The notes beneath the pieces are model-generated. The model had not been told where the DNA came from. It did no database searches and saw nothing but the letters and a program-made list of their open reading frames with translations. A program made the translations under genes and the position numbers. Shown here one piece after another: positions 36,375-45,182 of a stretch of 64,000 bases of DNA. The stretch's first letter is position 1, and every line of letters begins with the position of its first letter. Origin of the DNA: CAAGNP01 sp964611185 (GTDB lineage Bacteria; Bacteroidota; Bacteroidia; Bacteroidales; UBA932); assembly GCA_964611185.1 (NCBI GenBank), contig CAZSXE010000001.1:1-64000 (forward strand). Reading direction: 5' to 3'.

Positions 36375-37954
36375 GAGAATTGGAGATCTCTTTTCACCCT
36401 CGAATTTTTCCTTCTAAAGGAGATTTGATGAAAGCCTGCGCCAAGGCAATGGGGAGTAGTGTCTCCGAGATAAGAGATGTGCGAATTGTTCGCCGTTCGT
36501 TGGATGCCCGTTCGAGAAATATTTTATACCGTTATCGTGTTGAAGTTTCCACTTATGACGATTCTCCTCTTCACAATCAAGCCGTTTTCGATTTTAAGAA
36601 TGTTTCAAATTCAGAACCTGTAATCGTCATCGGGGCGGGTCCTGCCGGACTTTTTGCTTCTCTTCAGTTGATAATGCTCGGAATTAAACCTATCATTATC
36701 GAAAGAGGTAAGGATGTCCATTCTCGTAAGCGAGATATTGCTGCGATTTCGAAAGAGGGTATTGTTGATATTGATTCCAATTATTGCTTCGGAGAGGGAG
36801 GTGCAGGCACTTTTTCAGATGGCAAACTATATACCCGTTCAGCTAAGAGGGGCGATGTTTCACAAGTGCTGAAATTGTTTGTAATGTTTGGAGCGGATGA
36901 GAGTATTCTTATCGATGCCCACCCCCATATAGGGAGTGATAAACTCCCTGTTATTATTGAAAATATGAGAAATGCCATCGAAAATTTCGGCGGAGAGTAT
37001 CATTTCTCGACACGGGCGGAGGGTCTATTTAGATCCGGTAACGAGTGGAGAGTGGAATGTCGTCATTTTTCAGATTCCGGTCAGGGGGGCATTGTCTCTT
37101 TTTCAGCGAAAAATATCATTTTGGCCACCGGACATTCCGGAAAGGAGATATACGAGCTCTTTAATCGTAATAAGTGGGCATTGGAGCCTAAAGGGTTTGC
37201 TCTCGGAGTCAGGGTTGAGCATCCTCAGACCCTTATCAATGATATTCAGTATCATAACAGATATGAAAAGGGGCTTCCGGCAGCTGAATATTCTCTTGTC
37301 ACTCAGGTGGATGGGAGGGGGGTATTCTCTTTTTGTATGTGCCCCGGCGGATTGCTTGTCCCGTCATCTACTCAAGAAAGGTCGATTGTCCTGAACGGAA
37401 TGTCCAATTCTCTTAGAAATTCCTTATGGGCTAATGCAGGAATTGTTGTATCTATCGAACCTGAAGATATATTGAAACAGCTGCGCAATCCCGATTCTTT
37501 GTCGCTACTTAAATTTCAGGAATCAATTGAAAATAAGGCTTTTACAGTTTCCGGTTCGCTGCAAGCCCCTGCTCAGAGAATGACAGACTTCGTCCAATCT
37601 TCATCTTCCTCTTCAGTCACTTCTGGGGTATTGCCCGATTCTTCCTATTTTCCGGGAGTAGTTTCTGCCTCTATGAATGACATCCTTCCATCAATGATAG
37701 CTACCAAATTGAAAAAAGCCTTTCTCCTTTTTGATAAAAAGATGAAAGGCTATTACACTTCTGAAGCATTGCTGCTTGCAGTCGAATCGAGGACATCCTC
37801 TACTGTTCGTATTGTTAGAGACCCCTCTACATTGCAACATATTGACCTGAAAGGGATATATCCCTGCGGAGAAGGATCCGGCTATTCAGGTGGAATTGTA
37901 TCAAGCGCCCTTGACGGGATAGCGTGTGCTTTAAAGATAGGAATCGATTATTAA
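36371..37954 (+). CDS. FAD-dependent oxidoreductase of unknown substrate
   Basis: A 527-residue flavoprotein. About 90 N-terminal residues form a small accessory domain (REISFHPRIFPSKGDLMKACAKAMG-like). The FAD-binding motif follows at VIVIGAGPAGLFASLQLIMLGI near residue 87, then FGEGGAGTFSDGKLYTR, LATGHSGKEIYELF, PKGFALGVRVEHPQ and a C-terminal IYPCGEGSGYSGGIVSSALDGI. This layout matches a widespread family of uncharacterised NAD(P)/FAD-dependent dehydrogenases. The start overlaps tsaD by 4 bases, suggesting translational coupling. Its stop overlaps the convergent slyD stop by 4 bases. Confidence 0.9.
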   Translation: MRELEISFHPRIFPSKGDLMKACAKAMGSSVSEIRDVRIVRRSLDARSRNILYRYRVEVSTYDDSPLHNQAVFDFKNVSNSEPVIVIGAGPAGLFASLQLIMLGIKPIIIERGKDVHSRKRDIAAISKEGIVDIDSNYCFGEGGAGTFSDGKLYTRSAKRGDVSQVLKLFVMFGADESILIDAHPHIGSDKLPVIIENMRNAIENFGGEYHFSTRAEGLFRSGNEWRVECRHFSDSGQGGIVSFSAKNIILATGHSGKEIYELFNRNKWALEPKGFALGVRVEHPQTLINDIQYHNRYEKGLPAAEYSLVTQVDGRGVFSFCMCPGGLLVPSSTQERSIVLNGMSNSLRNSLWANAGIVVSIEPEDILKQLRNPDSLSLLKFQESIENKAFTVSGSLQAPAQRMTDFVQSSSSSSVTSGVLPDSSYFPGVVSASMNDILPSMIATKLKKAFLLFDKKMKGYYTSEALLLAVESRTSSTVRIVRDPSTLQHIDLKGIYPCGEGSGYSGGIVSSALDGIACALKIGIDY

Positions 37955-38481
37955 TGGCAACCGCCGCAGCTTGAGCAGCTTCCGCTGCACTCTTGAGCCT
38001 TTTTCTCTCCATGGAGACCATTAGTAAGCTCTTCTTCGGTGGCTTCTCTGACATTAAGTATTTTTCCTGAGAAATGGAGTTCTTTACCTGACATCGGATG
38101 GTTAAAATCCATAATAATAAATTCATCTTTGACCTCTGCTACCTTTCCGTGCATCACTCCCCCCATATTGTTCATCATCGGTATAATGTTACCTACAAAA
38201 AGGAGATCTTCACGAAGCTGCCCATCGACTTCAAATACTGATTTAGGAAGTTCTACTACCATTTCTGTATTCGGCATTCCGTATCCTTCTTCTGCCGATA
38301 GGATAAATTCAAAGGGGTCACCGGGGTTTTTACTTAGTATGTTTTCTTCAAATTTCGGAAGAAGAGTTCCTGTTCCGAAAATAAAATCAAGAGGCTTTTC
38401 TTCTGTTGTCTTGTCTGCTTCTTTACCATCAACGATGAGTGTATAAATCAGTTCTACTACTTTGTTATTGTTAATTTCCAT
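37951..38481 (-). CDS. slyD: SlyD-like FKBP-type peptidyl-prolyl isomerase
   Basis: A 176-residue cytoplasmic prolyl isomerase and chaperone. The FKBP domain has DFIFGTGTLLPKFEENILSK-like strands with the IF (insert-in-flap) chaperone domain between FILSAEEGYG and FIIMDFNHPMSGKELHFSG. The C-terminal tail is rich in Cys, His and Gly (CSGSCSSCGGCH), the nickel- or zinc-binding tail of SlyD. I chose ATG 38481, because the frame to 38529 extends into nhaC. The remaining 11-base overlap with the nhaC 3' end suggests translational coupling. It is the last gene of the tldD-pmbA-nhaC-slyD operon. Confidence 0.92.
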   Translation of the reverse strand: MEINNNKVVELIYTLIVDGKEADKTTEEKPLDFIFGTGTLLPKFEENILSKNPGDPFEFILSAEEGYGMPNTEMVVELPKSVFEVDGQLREDLLFVGNIIPMMNNMGGVMHGKVAEVKDEFIIMDFNHPMSGKELHFSGKILNVREATEEELTNGLHGEKKAQECSGSCSSCGGCH

Positions 38482-39913
38482 TAGTATTGTTATTAATTGT
38501 GTGAATTTTCCAGTTAATTGCGGCGACAAAGATAGACATTAAAGGGGAAATAATGTTAAAAATGCAAAAAGGAAGATAGGTTAGTGTACTTACTCCCAAA
38601 ACGGTAGATTGCGCTACTGCGCAGGTGTTCCACGGAACGAGCACGGAAGTGACTGTAGCTGAGTCTTCAAGTGTTCGGCTTAGAAGTTCGGGGGCATATC
38701 CCTTTTTTTTGTATGTCTCGGCAAACATCTTACCAGGGAGCAGAATGGACATATATTGGTCAGAAAGGGTAATATTGCATATAATGCAAGTGCCGATCGT
38801 GTAGGAAACCACTCTGACAGTATTTGTCATGAATTTTATCATCGCATCGGTAATGGCATTAATCATACCAGAACCTTGCATTACCCCTCCGAATGTGATT
38901 ACGGATAAAATCAGCCATACTGTATTCATCATTCCGCTCATCCCTTTTGTAGAGGCGAGGGCATTCATCATCTCGCTTCCGGCATCTATGGTAACAGGGG
39001 AGGACATCATCTTAAAAATAGAATAAAAACATTGGTTGAATGTTCCGGAGATATTCCCATAGATTTGAGAAATGATTTGAGGCTGGGCTATAAAAGCTAA
39101 AAATCCTCCCATTAATGCTGAAATGAAAAGTGTAATGAACGGAGGTACTTTTTTATATATCATAAAAATAGTAAAACAGGGGATAAGCAGATACCATCCC
39201 GAAATGTTAAAACTGCCTGTTACATTATCTATTATGCTGTGAATGTCGGTTTGTCCTACATCTGATGTAAAGCCGACAATTACAAAAACGATGAGTGAGA
39301 TGACAAATGATGGAAGGTTTGTATATAAAAGGTAGTTAATGTGCTTGTAAAGGTCCACACCGGCCACGGAGGCAGATAGGTTACATGAGTCGGAAAGGGG
39401 AGATCTTTTATCTCCGAAATATGCTCCGGAGATGATAGCCCCTGCAAGCCATCCCTCATGTATTCCGAGTATGCTTCCTGCACTTATCAGCGCCACTCCG
39501 ATGGTCCCGCATGTGGTCCATGAACTCCCTGAGAGAAGAGAAACGAGGGAAGTGAGGAGAAATGCTACAGCTAAGAAAATGGAAGGGTGAATCAGCTTAA
39601 GTCCGAAATAAATTAAAGAGGGGACAATTCCGGATAACATCCATGTTGCGGTCAGAGAACCGATCATAAGGAGGATAAATATAGCTGAACCCGTCTTTTC
39701 AAGCTGACTTGTCATCCCGTTTTCGAGATTTTTCCATCGGTTTTTATATATAAGCATCGAGATGGCAATGACAATGACAGATGTGGTCAGCAGCGCTATC
39801 TGTGATGGGCCAGATGTGAGATTATCTCCGAATACTCTCACTCCTGCGATTATCATACCTACAAGAATAAGTATGGGAATTAACGATATGTAAAAATTTG
39901 GTTTTTTCTCCAT
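38471..39913 (-). CDS. nhaC: Na+/H+ antiporter, NhaC family
   Basis: A 480-residue inner-membrane protein with about 12 hydrophobic segments. The conserved blocks are LLSGSSWTTCGTIGVALISAG, GAIISGAYFGDKRSPLSDSCNL and LLSRTLEDSATVTSVLVPWNTC, all typical of NhaC antiporters that exchange Na+ for H+. The start lies 19 bases after pmbA and the end overlaps slyD. Sodium export fits the Na+-linked decarboxylase and ATPase 5-15 kb away; that link is an inference. Confidence 0.93.
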   Translation of the reverse strand: MEKKPNFYISLIPILILVGMIIAGVRVFGDNLTSGPSQIALLTTSVIVIAISMLIYKNRWKNLENGMTSQLEKTGSAIFILLMIGSLTATWMLSGIVPSLIYFGLKLIHPSIFLAVAFLLTSLVSLLSGSSWTTCGTIGVALISAGSILGIHEGWLAGAIISGAYFGDKRSPLSDSCNLSASVAGVDLYKHINYLLYTNLPSFVISLIVFVIVGFTSDVGQTDIHSIIDNVTGSFNISGWYLLIPCFTIFMIYKKVPPFITLFISALMGGFLAFIAQPQIISQIYGNISGTFNQCFYSIFKMMSSPVTIDAGSEMMNALASTKGMSGMMNTVWLILSVITFGGVMQGSGMINAITDAMIKFMTNTVRVVSYTIGTCIICNITLSDQYMSILLPGKMFAETYKKKGYAPELLSRTLEDSATVTSVLVPWNTCAVAQSTVLGVSTLTYLPFCIFNIISPLMSIFVAAINWKIHTINNNTNGN

Positions 39914-39932
39914 CGTCTTTCAGTTTTCTGCG

Positions 39933-41240
39933 CTAAATTCCGTTTAAGTCAATATTCTCGAAAGAAATAGATGGAATTCTGAGTCTTGAGCACTCTCTCG
40001 GATCCTCTCCGATAAAGACGATGTTATTTAATAAGGAGATAATATTTCCGGTCATGTTCATCTCTTTAACAGGATGCACTATTTCTCCATTTTCAAAATA
40101 AAAACCTTCTATTCCAAATGAGAAATCACCTGTGGCACCGTTTGAATTTCCTCCGTTTAAACCGGTGATAAATACCCCTTTTTTTAGCTCTTTCATCATC
40201 GATGCAGGCTCTTTGGAGCCGAATGGACGGAGTGATGCTACTGATAATGAGTCTATTGTGGGTGTAAGTGAGAGCTTGATTCCGTAATAGGTGGATAGAA
40301 AATATAGAGAGACCACTCCCTCATTAATGATGAACTGCTCTTTAGTGGCAAGACCCTCACCGTCAAACCATCTTGAGCCGGGATCTGTCAAGGTGTGCGG
40401 AATATCCATTAAAGATAATTTTTTGGAAAATATCTGTTTTCCCATTGAGTCGAGTAAAAAAGAATACTTTTGCTGAATGCTCGCTCCGGAAAGGGCACTC
40501 AATATGGGGGAAATAATGGATCCGGAGACGGTATTATCAAGAATGATATTATATTTTCCTGATTTGATTTTTTTAGATCCTATCATATTAAGGGCTCTTT
40601 GCAGTGCTTTTTTGCCGCATCCTTTTTTCAATGTGTCGAAAAAAATGGAGTTGTCACACCAGTAATTTTGAGGGCGGGCATCGCCGTCCCCTTTTACAGT
40701 ACATTCAGAGCTTACACTGAAGATGCTTTGCCTGCTTTCTCCTGCAAATCCGTTTGAGTCTATTGTATAACAGTCACTTAGATAATCATCATAATCCTGG
40801 GCGGAAGATATGAGCCTTTTCTCATTTACATCGATTTCTGACGCAATAGACAATATAATATCTTTTTTCTTTAAAGGATCTATTGTGTCGAAATTTGTGT
40901 CAAACTGCTGCAAATCGAACCCGTTGCCTTTATAGTATAGTGATCGATCGGGAAGTGTTCTGGCGATGTCAGGAGTGAGAAGTTTGGTCGATTCTATCGA
41001 TTTTTTAATGAAAGAATTGACCTCTTTCTCTTCCATTCTGTTGGTGGAGAAGGAGCCAAATCTATCATTTACGAATAGCTGAATAGATAGAGAAGAACTT
41101 TGTGAGGAGTGTATTCTATCTATTTCTCCGTCCAAGACTGAAATTGTGTTCTGAGTCTCTTCAAAACAAGTTATTCTTGCTTTTTGGGCGCCGTTTTTTA
41201 GAGCAGATTCAAGGGTTTTTTGTGCAATTTCTCTATTCAT
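39933..41240 (-). CDS. pmbA: PmbA/TldE-type metalloprotease partner
   Basis: A 435-residue member of the TldD/PmbA family (U62). PmbA/TldE pairs with TldD to form a heterodimeric protease that cleaves small unfolded peptides and releases some modified peptides. Like other TldE subunits it lacks the HExxxH metal motif. Blocks such as SGKYNIILDNTVSGSIISPIL and FIITGLNGGNSNGATGDFSFGIEG are typical. Its start codon overlaps the tldD stop at 41240-41242, so the pair is translationally coupled. No bacteriocin precursor gene is visible nearby. Confidence 0.94.
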   Translation of the reverse strand: MNREIAQKTLESALKNGAQKARITCFEETQNTISVLDGEIDRIHSSQSSSLSIQLFVNDRFGSFSTNRMEEKEVNSFIKKSIESTKLLTPDIARTLPDRSLYYKGNGFDLQQFDTNFDTIDPLKKKDIILSIASEIDVNEKRLISSAQDYDDYLSDCYTIDSNGFAGESRQSIFSVSSECTVKGDGDARPQNYWCDNSIFFDTLKKGCGKKALQRALNMIGSKKIKSGKYNIILDNTVSGSIISPILSALSGASIQQKYSFLLDSMGKQIFSKKLSLMDIPHTLTDPGSRWFDGEGLATKEQFIINEGVVSLYFLSTYYGIKLSLTPTIDSLSVASLRPFGSKEPASMMKELKKGVFITGLNGGNSNGATGDFSFGIEGFYFENGEIVHPVKEMNMTGNIISLLNNIVFIGEDPRECSRLRIPSISFENIDLNGI

Positions 41241-42658
41241 CAGTTTATTCCTCCCACTGTTAATTTTTTAATAAGAACTGAGGGCATTCCGCAAGAAACA
41301 GGACAATACTGTTCTTTACCGCAAGTCCAGGTTCCGTTATCTATCAAGGGGTTATTGGCTACAGCTATAATATCTCCTAAAGCCTCAGGCCCGTTGCCAA
41401 TGATATTTATATCTTTTACAGGTTTGGTAAGAGTGCCGTTTTCAATAAGAAAGCCCGATTTTACAAAAAAAGTGAAATCACCGGCTCCGATTTGTACCTG
41501 TCCGTTGGAAAATTTGTCCACATAAATACCTTTTTTAACCTCTTTAATAAGGTTTTCCTCGGTGGAGTTTCCCCCTTCCATATAAGTAGCTCTCATTCTC
41601 GGAATAGGCATAAACCGAAAAGACTCTCTCCGGCCATTGCCGGTAGGAGAAGTGTTGTAGTGTTTAGCACTTATTCTATCGTGTAAGAATGAGTTAAGTA
41701 TTCCGTTTTTTACCATATAAGTTTTTTGTCCCGGTATCCCTTCGTCATCGACATTGACAGCCCCTCTGTTACCCATAATGGTGCCGTCATCCACTATATT
41801 GATATCGCTGTTGCATATCTTAGTGCCGAGCTTGTCGGAAAATATTGAAACTTTTTTTCTAATGAAATCTGCTTCAAAAGCGTGCCCTATTGCTTCGTGA
41901 AGCAATATTCCGGATCCACCTGCTCCCATTACCACTGCCATTTCCCCCCCTTTGGGCTGTGATGCTTCAAAAAGTATGGAACACTCCTTAACCACCTCTT
42001 CTGCCATCTCTTTAATAAGTGCCTCCGATAAAAATTCAAAACCTTTCATATAGCTCCTTGTAGAAGTGGAATTTTCTATTTTCGATCCATCCTGCATTAT
42101 GCAGGTGACTACGAGAGAAGATAGAGGACGCTCGTCCGTACATATTTCTCCGAGGGAGTTATAAAACAATATGCGGGAATTTACATCCGACAGCTTTACT
42201 ATCACTTTAATAACCCTTTTATCGAGGTTGAAAACGGCACTATTGAGTTTCAAAAGGAACATTTTCTTCTCAGTAATAGAGTGATCTTCATAGCTTGAGA
42301 GGATTGGATACCTGTTTGGAAACGAGACGGGTTTTAGATTCGAAGGAATTTCTTGTATCCCTGTCCTTTGAGAAGAGATTCTTGCGGCTGCTTTGGCTGC
42401 TTTATAGAGCTGCTCCAAAGAGGTCTGTTCGGAATATGCATACCCCGTTTTCTCACCTGAGAGGACACGGATGCCTGCTCCGTAGTCTATGTTGGAATTT
42501 ACTGAATTTACCTCCCCGTCACGGAGAGTTAAATCATTTGATAGCGAATATTCAAAAAAAATATCGGCATAGTCGCCGCCATCTGAAAGTGCCAAAGACA
42601 GGACTTTTCTTAAATCATGATAAGAAACGCCGAATAGTTCAGTGTATTGTTCATTCAT
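41240..42658 (-). CDS. tldD: TldD-type zinc metalloprotease subunit
   Basis: A 472-residue protease subunit. The catalytic zinc motif is HEAIGHAFEADF near residue 257. Other TldD blocks are SGILLHEAIGH, RGAVNVDDEGIPGQKTYMVKNGIL, and the C-terminal YCPVSCGMPSVLIKKLTVGG. The gene heads a four-gene operon with pmbA, nhaC and slyD. The start lies directly after the minus-strand terminator of the zeta cassette, so its promoter must lie close to or inside that short region. Confidence 0.95.
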   Translation of the reverse strand: MNEQYTELFGVSYHDLRKVLSLALSDGGDYADIFFEYSLSNDLTLRDGEVNSVNSNIDYGAGIRVLSGEKTGYAYSEQTSLEQLYKAAKAAARISSQRTGIQEIPSNLKPVSFPNRYPILSSYEDHSITEKKMFLLKLNSAVFNLDKRVIKVIVKLSDVNSRILFYNSLGEICTDERPLSSLVVTCIMQDGSKIENSTSTRSYMKGFEFLSEALIKEMAEEVVKECSILFEASQPKGGEMAVVMGAGGSGILLHEAIGHAFEADFIRKKVSIFSDKLGTKICNSDINIVDDGTIMGNRGAVNVDDEGIPGQKTYMVKNGILNSFLHDRISAKHYNTSPTGNGRRESFRFMPIPRMRATYMEGGNSTEENLIKEVKKGIYVDKFSNGQVQIGAGDFTFFVKSGFLIENGTLTKPVKDINIIGNGPEALGDIIAVANNPLIDNGTWTCGKEQYCPVSCGMPSVLIKKLTVGGIN

Positions 42659-42670
42659 AGTGCGAATTTA

Positions 42671-42701
42671 AACAAAAAGAGGGAGTCGTAAACACCCTCT
42701 T
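42671..42701 (-). terminator. Terminator of the zeta-toxin-like cassette
   Basis: AAGAGGG at 42677-42683 and CCCTCTT at 42695-42701 form a perfect stem; on the minus strand it is followed by TTTTTG. It ends transcription from the zeta-like operon just before tldD. As a leader element of tldD it could also attenuate read-through. Confidence 0.75.
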
Positions 42702-42751
42702 ATAAATAAATGCTTGAAATTTCATTATTAAACTGTAGCAGAGTAAATAAA

Positions 42752-42907
42752 TTAAATTTCGCTTGCTTTAACTTTATTGATTTTTCCTTTATTAGCAAAA
42801 ACCAACTCCGAATTATCTTTCTTTTTCTCTTTTACGAGTTTTTGGAAAGAGAGATTCAATCCGTTAAGGATATTGTCTCTAAGTTCGCGTGATTCGAGTT
42901 CGCTCAT
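42752..42907 (-). CDS. 51-residue protein overlapping the zeta-like kinase gene
   Basis: A short gene (MSELESRELRDNILNGLNLS...KASEI, 51 residues). The N-terminal half predicts an amphipathic helix, then a Lys-rich turn (KEKKKDNSELVF) and a short beta segment (ANKGKINKVKASEI). The start lies inside the 3' end of the zeta-like gene, with a 29-base overlap in another frame, implying translational coupling. It has the size and placement of an antitoxin, although it shows no resemblance to the epsilon antitoxin of Streptococcus that I can see. I recall similar short proteins next to zeta-like genes in Bacteroidota. A terminator lies 50 bases downstream. Confidence 0.75.
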   Translation of the reverse strand: MSELESRELRDNILNGLNLSFQKLVKEKKKDNSELVFANKGKINKVKASEI

Positions 42908-43469
42908 AATTAATTAATTGGTTAAATAAGGTTTTATTATGTATTTTAGTAGTTATGTCTTTTCCGCCTTCGCAAATTATTTCAATAGGGTTATCCGAGT
43001 TATCTATTATTATCCAATACTCACAGACAGGGATATATAGAGAAAACAGATTTTTGATACCCATGTCATATCTTCTTCTAATATTTTCTTCACTCACATT
43101 GTGTCCGCCCGAGGCAACTCTTAAACGCACCCTCTCTATGGCTAAAGAAGGCATGTTTAACCAAAAATACAATAGGGTAACCGTGTAACCTCTATTATGC
43201 GCCTCCTTTATTACGTTCAAATGTGTCCTTGCAGCCAAAGTCGTTTCAAGTGCAAAATCCTTGCCACTGTCCAAAAGCTCTTTCACCCTCTCTATCATTA
43301 TCCTTCCGGCAGCGATGGCTACTCTCTCCGGAGTAAAAGGGGATAAGCCTCTGGCAATTTCATCTGCATTAACGAACTCGTTACAACTCAACATCTCCGG
43401 TAATATAGTGTAAGATGCAGTGGTCTTTCCGGCTCCATTACACCCCGAAATGATGAATAACTTAGGCAT
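42879..43469 (-). CDS. Zeta-toxin-like P-loop kinase
   Basis: A 196-residue P-loop protein. Walker A is ISGCNGAGKTTASYTILP at residues 6-16, followed by FVNADEIARGLSPFTPE, which is the substrate-binding Asp/Glu region of zeta toxins, and FALETTLAARTH. The distal Arg-rich segment IERVRLRVASGGHNVSEENIRRRYDMGIKNL supplies the LID arginines. Zeta toxins phosphorylate UDP-N-acetylglucosamine or nucleotide-sugars; other members of this branch are simply called AAA or zeta-like. It has its own -7 box, a downstream 51-residue partner and a terminator, so it stands as a separate two-gene cassette between tldD and the TIGR02757 gene. Confidence 0.85.
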   Translation of the reverse strand: MPKLFIISGCNGAGKTTASYTILPEMLSCNEFVNADEIARGLSPFTPERVAIAAGRIMIERVKELLDSGKDFALETTLAARTHLNVIKEAHNRGYTVTLLYFWLNMPSLAIERVRLRVASGGHNVSEENIRRRYDMGIKNLFSLYIPVCEYWIIIDNSDNPIEIICEGGKDITTKIHNKTLFNQLINYERTRITRT

Positions 43470-43490
43470 ATTTCAAGACACAAATCTTCA

Positions 43491-43498
43491 CAAAGATA
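43491..43498 (-). promoter_or_regulatory. -7 box of the zeta-like cassette
   Basis: The minus strand reads TATCTTTG, matching TAnnTTTG, 21 bases before the ATG at 43469. Confidence 0.55.
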
Positions 43499-43538
43499 GT
43501 AATTTTTGGCTAAAAAACCTCACGATATAAAAAAGTTA

Positions 43539-44258
43539 TTAACAATTGGTGTTAAAAACATCCCCTTTGTTGGTGGCTGCATAAGCGAATAAAGCGTAGT
43601 CTCCAAGGGTGGGATCTCCCGGAAAAACCTCTTTAAGGGTCTCCGTAATTTCTATCGCTGCTTGATAATCAGGAGCATTGCGTGAGGTAATATCAAGTGA
43701 CTTGGCACTTGAAAAAACATGTACATCAAGGGGAATTATCAGATCATTTTTATCTATTTTTTTCCAAAGGCCGAGATCGACCTTGCCGTCATCTCTAACC
43801 ATCCATCGACGAAGAAGGTGAATTTTCTTATTTGTCCCTTTTTTATTGGACTTTTGTCCGTAAATTTTCACCCTTATCTCGTCGGGAGATAGCTCTTCTA
43901 TGGAATCCATACCTGAATAGATGCTTTTAATGTTACTGCATATATCGCTGAATTCGCACCATTTCACCGTTCTGTGTAGAGAGCAAGCATCATTCTTGAA
44001 AACTCCTTTCATTATGTAGTCGTACGGTTTCCAATTCATCTCCTCCATGGCACGGGTGCAATCTCTTACTATCATGCTCCTTCGCCCCCACGCGAGGTGG
44101 GCAGCTATTATGGCGGCACACTCGACATCTTTAATGGAGCACAGCCCCTTTTTGTACAATTCGGCGAAATGTCTCGGGAAGATAATAGGATCTTCTTTAA
44201 AATATTGAAGGTCATTGTATTGCTCTGCAAGAGGAGGGAGAATGAGTTTTATATCCAT
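43539..44258 (-). CDS. TIGR02757 family protein
   Basis: A 239-residue cytoplasmic protein of the family TIGR02757/DUF2400. Blocks such as PRHFAELYKKGLCSIKDVECAAIIAAHLAWGRRSMIV, RWMVRDDGKVDLGLWKKID and LIIPLDVHVFSSAKSLDI, then DPTLGDYALFAYA, are characteristic. The fold resembles helix-hairpin-helix DNA glycosylases, but catalytic activity is not established. A minus-strand TAATTTTG box at 44279-44286 lies 20 bases before its start. It is a monocistronic gene on this evidence. Confidence 0.9.
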   Translation of the reverse strand: MDIKLILPPLAEQYNDLQYFKEDPIIFPRHFAELYKKGLCSIKDVECAAIIAAHLAWGRRSMIVRDCTRAMEEMNWKPYDYIMKGVFKNDACSLHRTVKWCEFSDICSNIKSIYSGMDSIEELSPDEIRVKIYGQKSNKKGTNKKIHLLRRWMVRDDGKVDLGLWKKIDKNDLIIPLDVHVFSSAKSLDITSRNAPDYQAAIEITETLKEVFPGDPTLGDYALFAYAATNKGDVFNTNC

Positions 44259-44315
44259 AAATTTGGTTCTAAATCTTACAAAATTACAAAATATTGAGAA
44301 AAAATGTGAAAAAAG

Positions 44316-44345
44316 TTTGTTTTTAAAAATATTCGCGTACCTTTA
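44316..44345 (+). promoter_or_regulatory. Promoter of the RRM protein gene
   Basis: TTTG at 44316-44319 is followed after 18 bases by TACCTTTA at 44338-44345, close to the Bacteroidota TTTG...TAnnTTTG pattern with one mismatch in the -7 box. The start codon is at 44374. Confidence 0.55.
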
Positions 44346-44373
44346 CCCCGTTAAATTTATTATTACATTCTTA

Positions 44374-44649
44374 ATGAACATTTTTATTTCAAATTTAAGT
44401 TACGGCCTTACTGAGGCTGACTTAAAAAAAGCATTCGAAGAGTACGGAGAAGTACAACTCGTTAAAATTATTACTGACAAATTTACCGGTCGCTCAAAAG
44501 GCTACGGTTTTGTAGAAATGGATGATGAAGCAGGTAAAGCTGCTATCGAAGGACTCAACGGTGCTACATTTAAGGACAGAGCTATTAATGTAGCAATTGC
44601 CCGCCCTAAAGAAGATAGAGACAATAGAGATACTCGCAGAAGATACTAA
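44374..44649 (+). CDS. RRM-domain RNA-binding protein
   Basis: A 91-residue single RNA-recognition-motif protein. RNP2 is IFISNLSY at the N-terminus and RNP1 is KGYGFVEM near residue 46, both intact. The tail is short and charged (EDRDNRDTRRRY). Such proteins are abundant in Bacteroidota and bind single-stranded RNA, probably affecting translation or stability. I chose ATG 44374 because the longer frame to 44215 crosses the promoter and overlaps the divergent gene. It is followed by a strong terminator. Confidence 0.94.
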   Translation: MNIFISNLSYGLTEADLKKAFEEYGEVQLVKIITDKFTGRSKGYGFVEMDDEAGKAAIEGLNGATFKDRAINVAIARPKEDRDNRDTRRRY

Positions 44650-44668
44650 TTTCTATACTTTTTAGTAA

Positions 44669-44704
44669 TAAAAAGCCTCCTGATGAATTTCAGGAGGCTT
44701 TTCT
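44669..44704. terminator. Bidirectional terminator between the RRM gene and ATPase operon
   Basis: AAAAGCCTCCTGA pairs with a TTCAGGAGGCTTTT arm around a 5-base loop, and T-runs flank both sides. It serves the RRM gene on the plus strand and the end of the ATPase operon (44722) on the minus strand. Confidence 0.92.
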
Positions 44705-44721
44705 ATTGTATGGAATATCTA

Positions 44722-45174
44722 TTAGGGCAATGCAAGGAATGCACAAGCAAATGCGAGAATTGCGTATAATTCGGGAAATACGGCTAAAATCATTGTTTTA
44801 CTGAATACATCCTGACCGTTGGCGATTTCGTTAATACCATTCGATACGAGGTTGGCCTGTCTGATGGCAGAATAAAGACCTACTGCACCAAGTCCGAGAC
44901 CGGCTGCACACATAGCAAGTGACTGATTAAGAGTGAGAATCTCGATCCCTTTCAGTTTGCTGAGCATTAAAAAGAAACCTGCAAATCCGTAAAGTCCTTG
45001 TGTGGAGGGGAGAACGCACAGAAGCATGGCCGAACCGAACATATCAGGGTTTTTCTTAAGTCCTGCAATTGTGGCGTTTCCGCCCATGGTAACACCGATG
45101 GCACTCCCTATGCAAGAAAGGGCAAGCATGACAGCCATACCTGTGTAAGCTAAAATTAAAGGTAATGATTCCAT
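44722..45174 (-). CDS. ntpK: A/V-type ATPase subunit K (rotor ring, Na+-type ligands)
   Basis: A 150-residue proteolipid with two two-helix hairpins, the duplicated form. Only the second hairpin keeps the ion-binding carboxylate, Glu135 (VFPELYAIL). In the first hairpin, LPSTQ at 55-59 gives Leu55, Thr58 and Gln59, and Gln106 lies in SAIRQANLV. The spacing of Leu, Thr and Gln equals Leu61, Thr64 and Gln65 of the Na+-binding Enterococcus hirae NtpK, and Glu135-Gln106 equals Glu139-Gln110. The ring is therefore likely Na+-binding. It is the last gene of the operon, 8 bases after subunit I. Confidence 0.95.
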   Translation of the reverse strand: MESLPLILAYTGMAVMLALSCIGSAIGVTMGGNATIAGLKKNPDMFGSAMLLCVLPSTQGLYGFAGFFLMLSKLKGIEILTLNQSLAMCAAGLGLGAVGLYSAIRQANLVSNGINEIANGQDVFSKTMILAVFPELYAILAFACAFLALP

Positions 45175-45182
45175 AATGATTT

